From NCBI GenBank assembly GCA_039029915.1, contig JBCCFD010000083.1, positions 1-22,177 of the forward strand: a stretch of DNA of 22,177 bases, given 5' to 3'. Every line of letters begins with the position of its first letter. Position 1 is the stretch's first letter. The stretch is from QQUD01 sp039029915. Its GTDB lineage: Bacteria > Chloroflexota > Anaerolineae > Promineifilales > Promineifilaceae. Made by a program: the position numbers and the translations under genes. Positions 21,501-22,177 of this stretch are shown piece by piece. The notes under the pieces were generated by a model. It did not search any database and had not been told where the DNA came from. It worked only from the letters and a program-made list of their open reading frames with translations.

Positions 21501-22177
21501 ATTTCGCCCGTAACGCTGTTAATGCTTAAACCTGGAGGCAAATTATTAGCTGAAAAGGTCAGCGAACCAGACAGCGGATCAGTAGCTGGAATGGTGATGC
21601 TGACCTGTTCACCCTGCGTATTGCTTAAATTGCCTGGGTGCGTGACTTCTGGCGCTTGAGCTGTGCTGACCTGTAAAATGTGCGCTTCAGAGGGCACCCC
21701 GTCATCGTCCATCGCAAAAAGCATGTAGTAACCAGGGGTCAGCACGCTGGTATTACTGTGCGTGGTGACGTTGTATTGGCCAGAGCTAACTTCGCTAAAC
21801 TGTGGTTCTAAAAAGCGTAGGTCGGTGTTCATTTGGTGGGTAATTGACGACAGCTTGATTAAGCTAAAGTTTGAAATATCCGTTGATGTGGTCACGCTAA
21901 ACGTTTCGCCATAGCCAACGGTCGCAGGAGCGGTGTTGATCGCGGGGCGGGTCGCTAGACTGCCATCGTCATCAAAAAGGTAGGGTGGCGAATAAATTTC
22001 CACATCTTGATGATTGACGTCGAGCTGATCTTCAGAAAGACCGCCGCCACCAACCAGAATACGGCCGTCTGCCAGCAAAATCGCAACTGAATGATAGTTA
22101 CGCGGTGTGACCATCGAGGCCACTTCACGCCATTCACCTGAATCAGGATTCCAAATTTCAGGGGTTAGCTTGCTCCC
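18515..22177 (-). CDS. galactose-oxidase-like copper radical oxidase paralogue, 5' end outside the window
   Basis: The frame is open to the window edge: 22177-22124 translates as GSKLTPEIWNPDSGEWRE, continuing the oxidase domain, so internal GTG 22123 is not the start. The visible part is 1220 residues. It holds the C-terminal half of a copper radical oxidase with Tyr28-His29 (RNYHSVAILLADGR) and His114 (THQMNTD) matching ligands of the complete neighbour; the Cys-Tyr cofactor residues must lie beyond the edge. Then follow a putative Ig, three H-type-lectin-like repeats (about 21382-20615), Ig, a seven-loop FG-GAP propeller (about 20242-19079; two of the seven loops are altered) and two Ig domains. 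It ends in NIYLPLILK, a probable surface-sorting or anchoring tail. It is a close paralogue of 11575-18159 over most of its length but lacks the FDGSDVGL modules. Its own terminator follows. Confidence 0.92.
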   Translation of the reverse strand, partial: GSKLTPEIWNPDSGEWREVASMVTPRNYHSVAILLADGRILVGGGGLSEDQLDVNHQDVEIYSPPYLFDDDGSLATRPAINTAPATVGYGETFSVTTSTDISNFSLIKLSSITHQMNTDLRFLEPQFSEVSSGQYNVTTHSNTSVLTPGYYMLFAMDDDGVPSEAHILQVSTAQAPEVTHPGNLSNTQGEQVSITIPATDPLSGSLTFSANNLPPGLSINSVTGEISGAVSFDDAQTYKVTITIRNAVNSVDVVFYWEINYLLSEAGRIIANQGDANSWHEVDFYYTYEDPIVVLGPVSQNDAAPLTIRVQNVTSNGFEFQLDEWDYLDGSHGSEQLYYLVVEAGSYVLDDGSLLTAVSIPNVTHATAVHSFPITFNATPLLFAQAVTTNEASAISTQISSVSTTQFSLALVEEEANDNSHAGETVHTIAIEPTMISDRLEAASFITPALADWTSHSFTQTYSETPVFVADQQTVNSSDPSALRLQNLNTTGVEILVEEEASSDAELVPASETVGYLVIDPVYVNNPFSPNALPPNNAPVFNNTAVNQTNVEGEWLSYTLAATDDDSITYTAEGLPPSVTINAITGEISGPVVAGDAATYNVTVFASDKIFSSEQSFTWIIDPAEGGWSAWADETNSRLDLTGTDSFEKDLAIGDLDQNGWDDIVIVRKNAFDAVGGQSDILLMNNNGQLEDKTSDYVPEFLTNQTDARDVVMADLDGDGWLDVIIASTFEDPPVLYRNQGMDAFGNWLGLSDESSRLPSTYDTGTVQFCAVTVGDVNGDDEPDIYFANYAFESGAQDVLLINDGFGNFTEESETRLGDLRNSAFGTAVQIIDMNNDQKNDIVKLSAEYAIEPFNKAGVFTLLNNGDGTFTNFEEIPSNDAYMFMVAHLNEDQVLDVFVQEDAQDLINFGSTDSGYATQMINSARTVSHGGNFQFADIDRDGDLDLGLADVDTMFPPCDTGNDSVRKFVLLKNDGNGGFSDPYGASPEVWNQNMFDFAFIDIDRDGNMDIFAAECDGYGVYMNTAVPSANQPPIITDLADQNSDEGDTLSIDIIANDADGDSLTITVTGLPDSLSFNPATKKIAGYLSPSDAGLYVITITATDGDLSDVSIFVLTVGDVNQTPVIVDPGDLTFTEDGNVNFNIVASDYEGSSLTYTITGLPDSLSYDSNSGLVTGTLLESDIGTHAITVIVTDGETQSQISFEWTVESNIINIYLPLILK

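Larger units (their letters stand above)
464..22068. repeat. highly iterated palindrome ACGGCCGT, 30 copies dispersed through the window
   Basis: Perfect copies start at 464, 572, 1438, 2038, 4095, 5285, 7105, 8147, 8243, 8774, 9044, 10162, 10211, 10659, 11577, 11981, 13043, 13625, 14300, 15098, 15407, 15866, 17042, 17596, 17857, 19101, 19692, 20541, 21105 and 22061. The base to the left is always A or T (24 A, 6 T); 13 copies are the full 10-mer AACGGCCGTT. All lie in genes on both strands (the one at 11577 overlaps a stop codon). In 23 it is read Thr-Ala-Val, in 4 Gly-Arg and in 3 Arg-Pro. An 8-mer is expected about 0.3 times in this length. Counted by eye, so one or two may be missed. Confidence 0.92.

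Noticed and set aside
21182..21529. 115-residue + strand open frame opposite the partial oxidase gene
   Set aside because: It is a shadow of a conserved domain on the other strand; similar antisense frames recur because the repeats share codon patterns.
22121..22123. GTG 22123 as the start of the right-hand oxidase
   Set aside because: The frame is open to the window edge and the preceding 18 codons match the paralogue (LTPEIWNPD), so the gene is truncated by the window.

Overview
The window looks like a chromosomal segment of a Chloroflexota bacterium (Anaerolineae/Caldilineae-like). This is inferred from three things: moderate GC, very large secreted proteins full of putative-Ig, FG-GAP and lectin modules, and the 'YLPLILK'-type tails on two of them, which I recall from secreted Chloroflexota proteins. 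No rRNA, tRNA, CRISPR array, transposase or integrase was seen. The most pervasive signal is a short perfect palindrome, ACGGCCGT, found 30 times in 22.2 kb on my hand count. Chance predicts well under one copy. It behaves like the highly iterated palindrome (HIP1) of cyanobacteria, but with a different sequence.

Layout of the left, + strand half. Positions 1-337 are non-coding with two strong hairpins. Positions 338-2538 are a compact operon: a four-helix membrane protein of unknown function, a crotonase/enoyl-CoA hydratase-family protein and a YheT-type alpha/beta hydrolase. Positions 2884-6223 are a second compact set: a coiled-coil protein with an LRD[IL]LFG-type motif; a larger protein matching the body of the cyanobacterial OmpA-family 'LRDLLFG' proteins but without the OmpA domain and with a longin/roadblock-like C-terminal half; a Rab/Ras-like small GTPase whose switch-II Gln is Gly; and a soluble PAS histidine kinase. 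It is followed at 6383-6955 by a shorter protein resembling only the kinase ATPase domain, with the Mg/ATP-binding residues lost. I read this group as a candidate small-GTPase/two-component signalling module. It is the most interesting gene system here. A LarA-type nickel-pincer racemase-family gene (6992-8293) closes the + strand half.

Layout of the right, - strand half (transcribed right to left). A partial galactose-oxidase-like protein enters from beyond the right edge (18515-22177). Next is a complete 2194-residue paralogue (11575-18159), then a 998-residue PA14/discoidin/CBM/putative-Ig/PPC surface protein (8299-11295). The last converges on larA with only 5 bp between the stop codons. 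The first two have Rho-independent terminators. The two copper-radical-oxidase proteins share a domain order (oxidase, Ig, H-type-lectin-like repeats, Ig, seven-bladed FG-GAP propeller, Ig repeats), but only the complete one carries two extra copies of an unfamiliar 'FDGSDVGL' module. Together these three genes suggest an export island for binding and oxidising extracellular glycans or alcohols.
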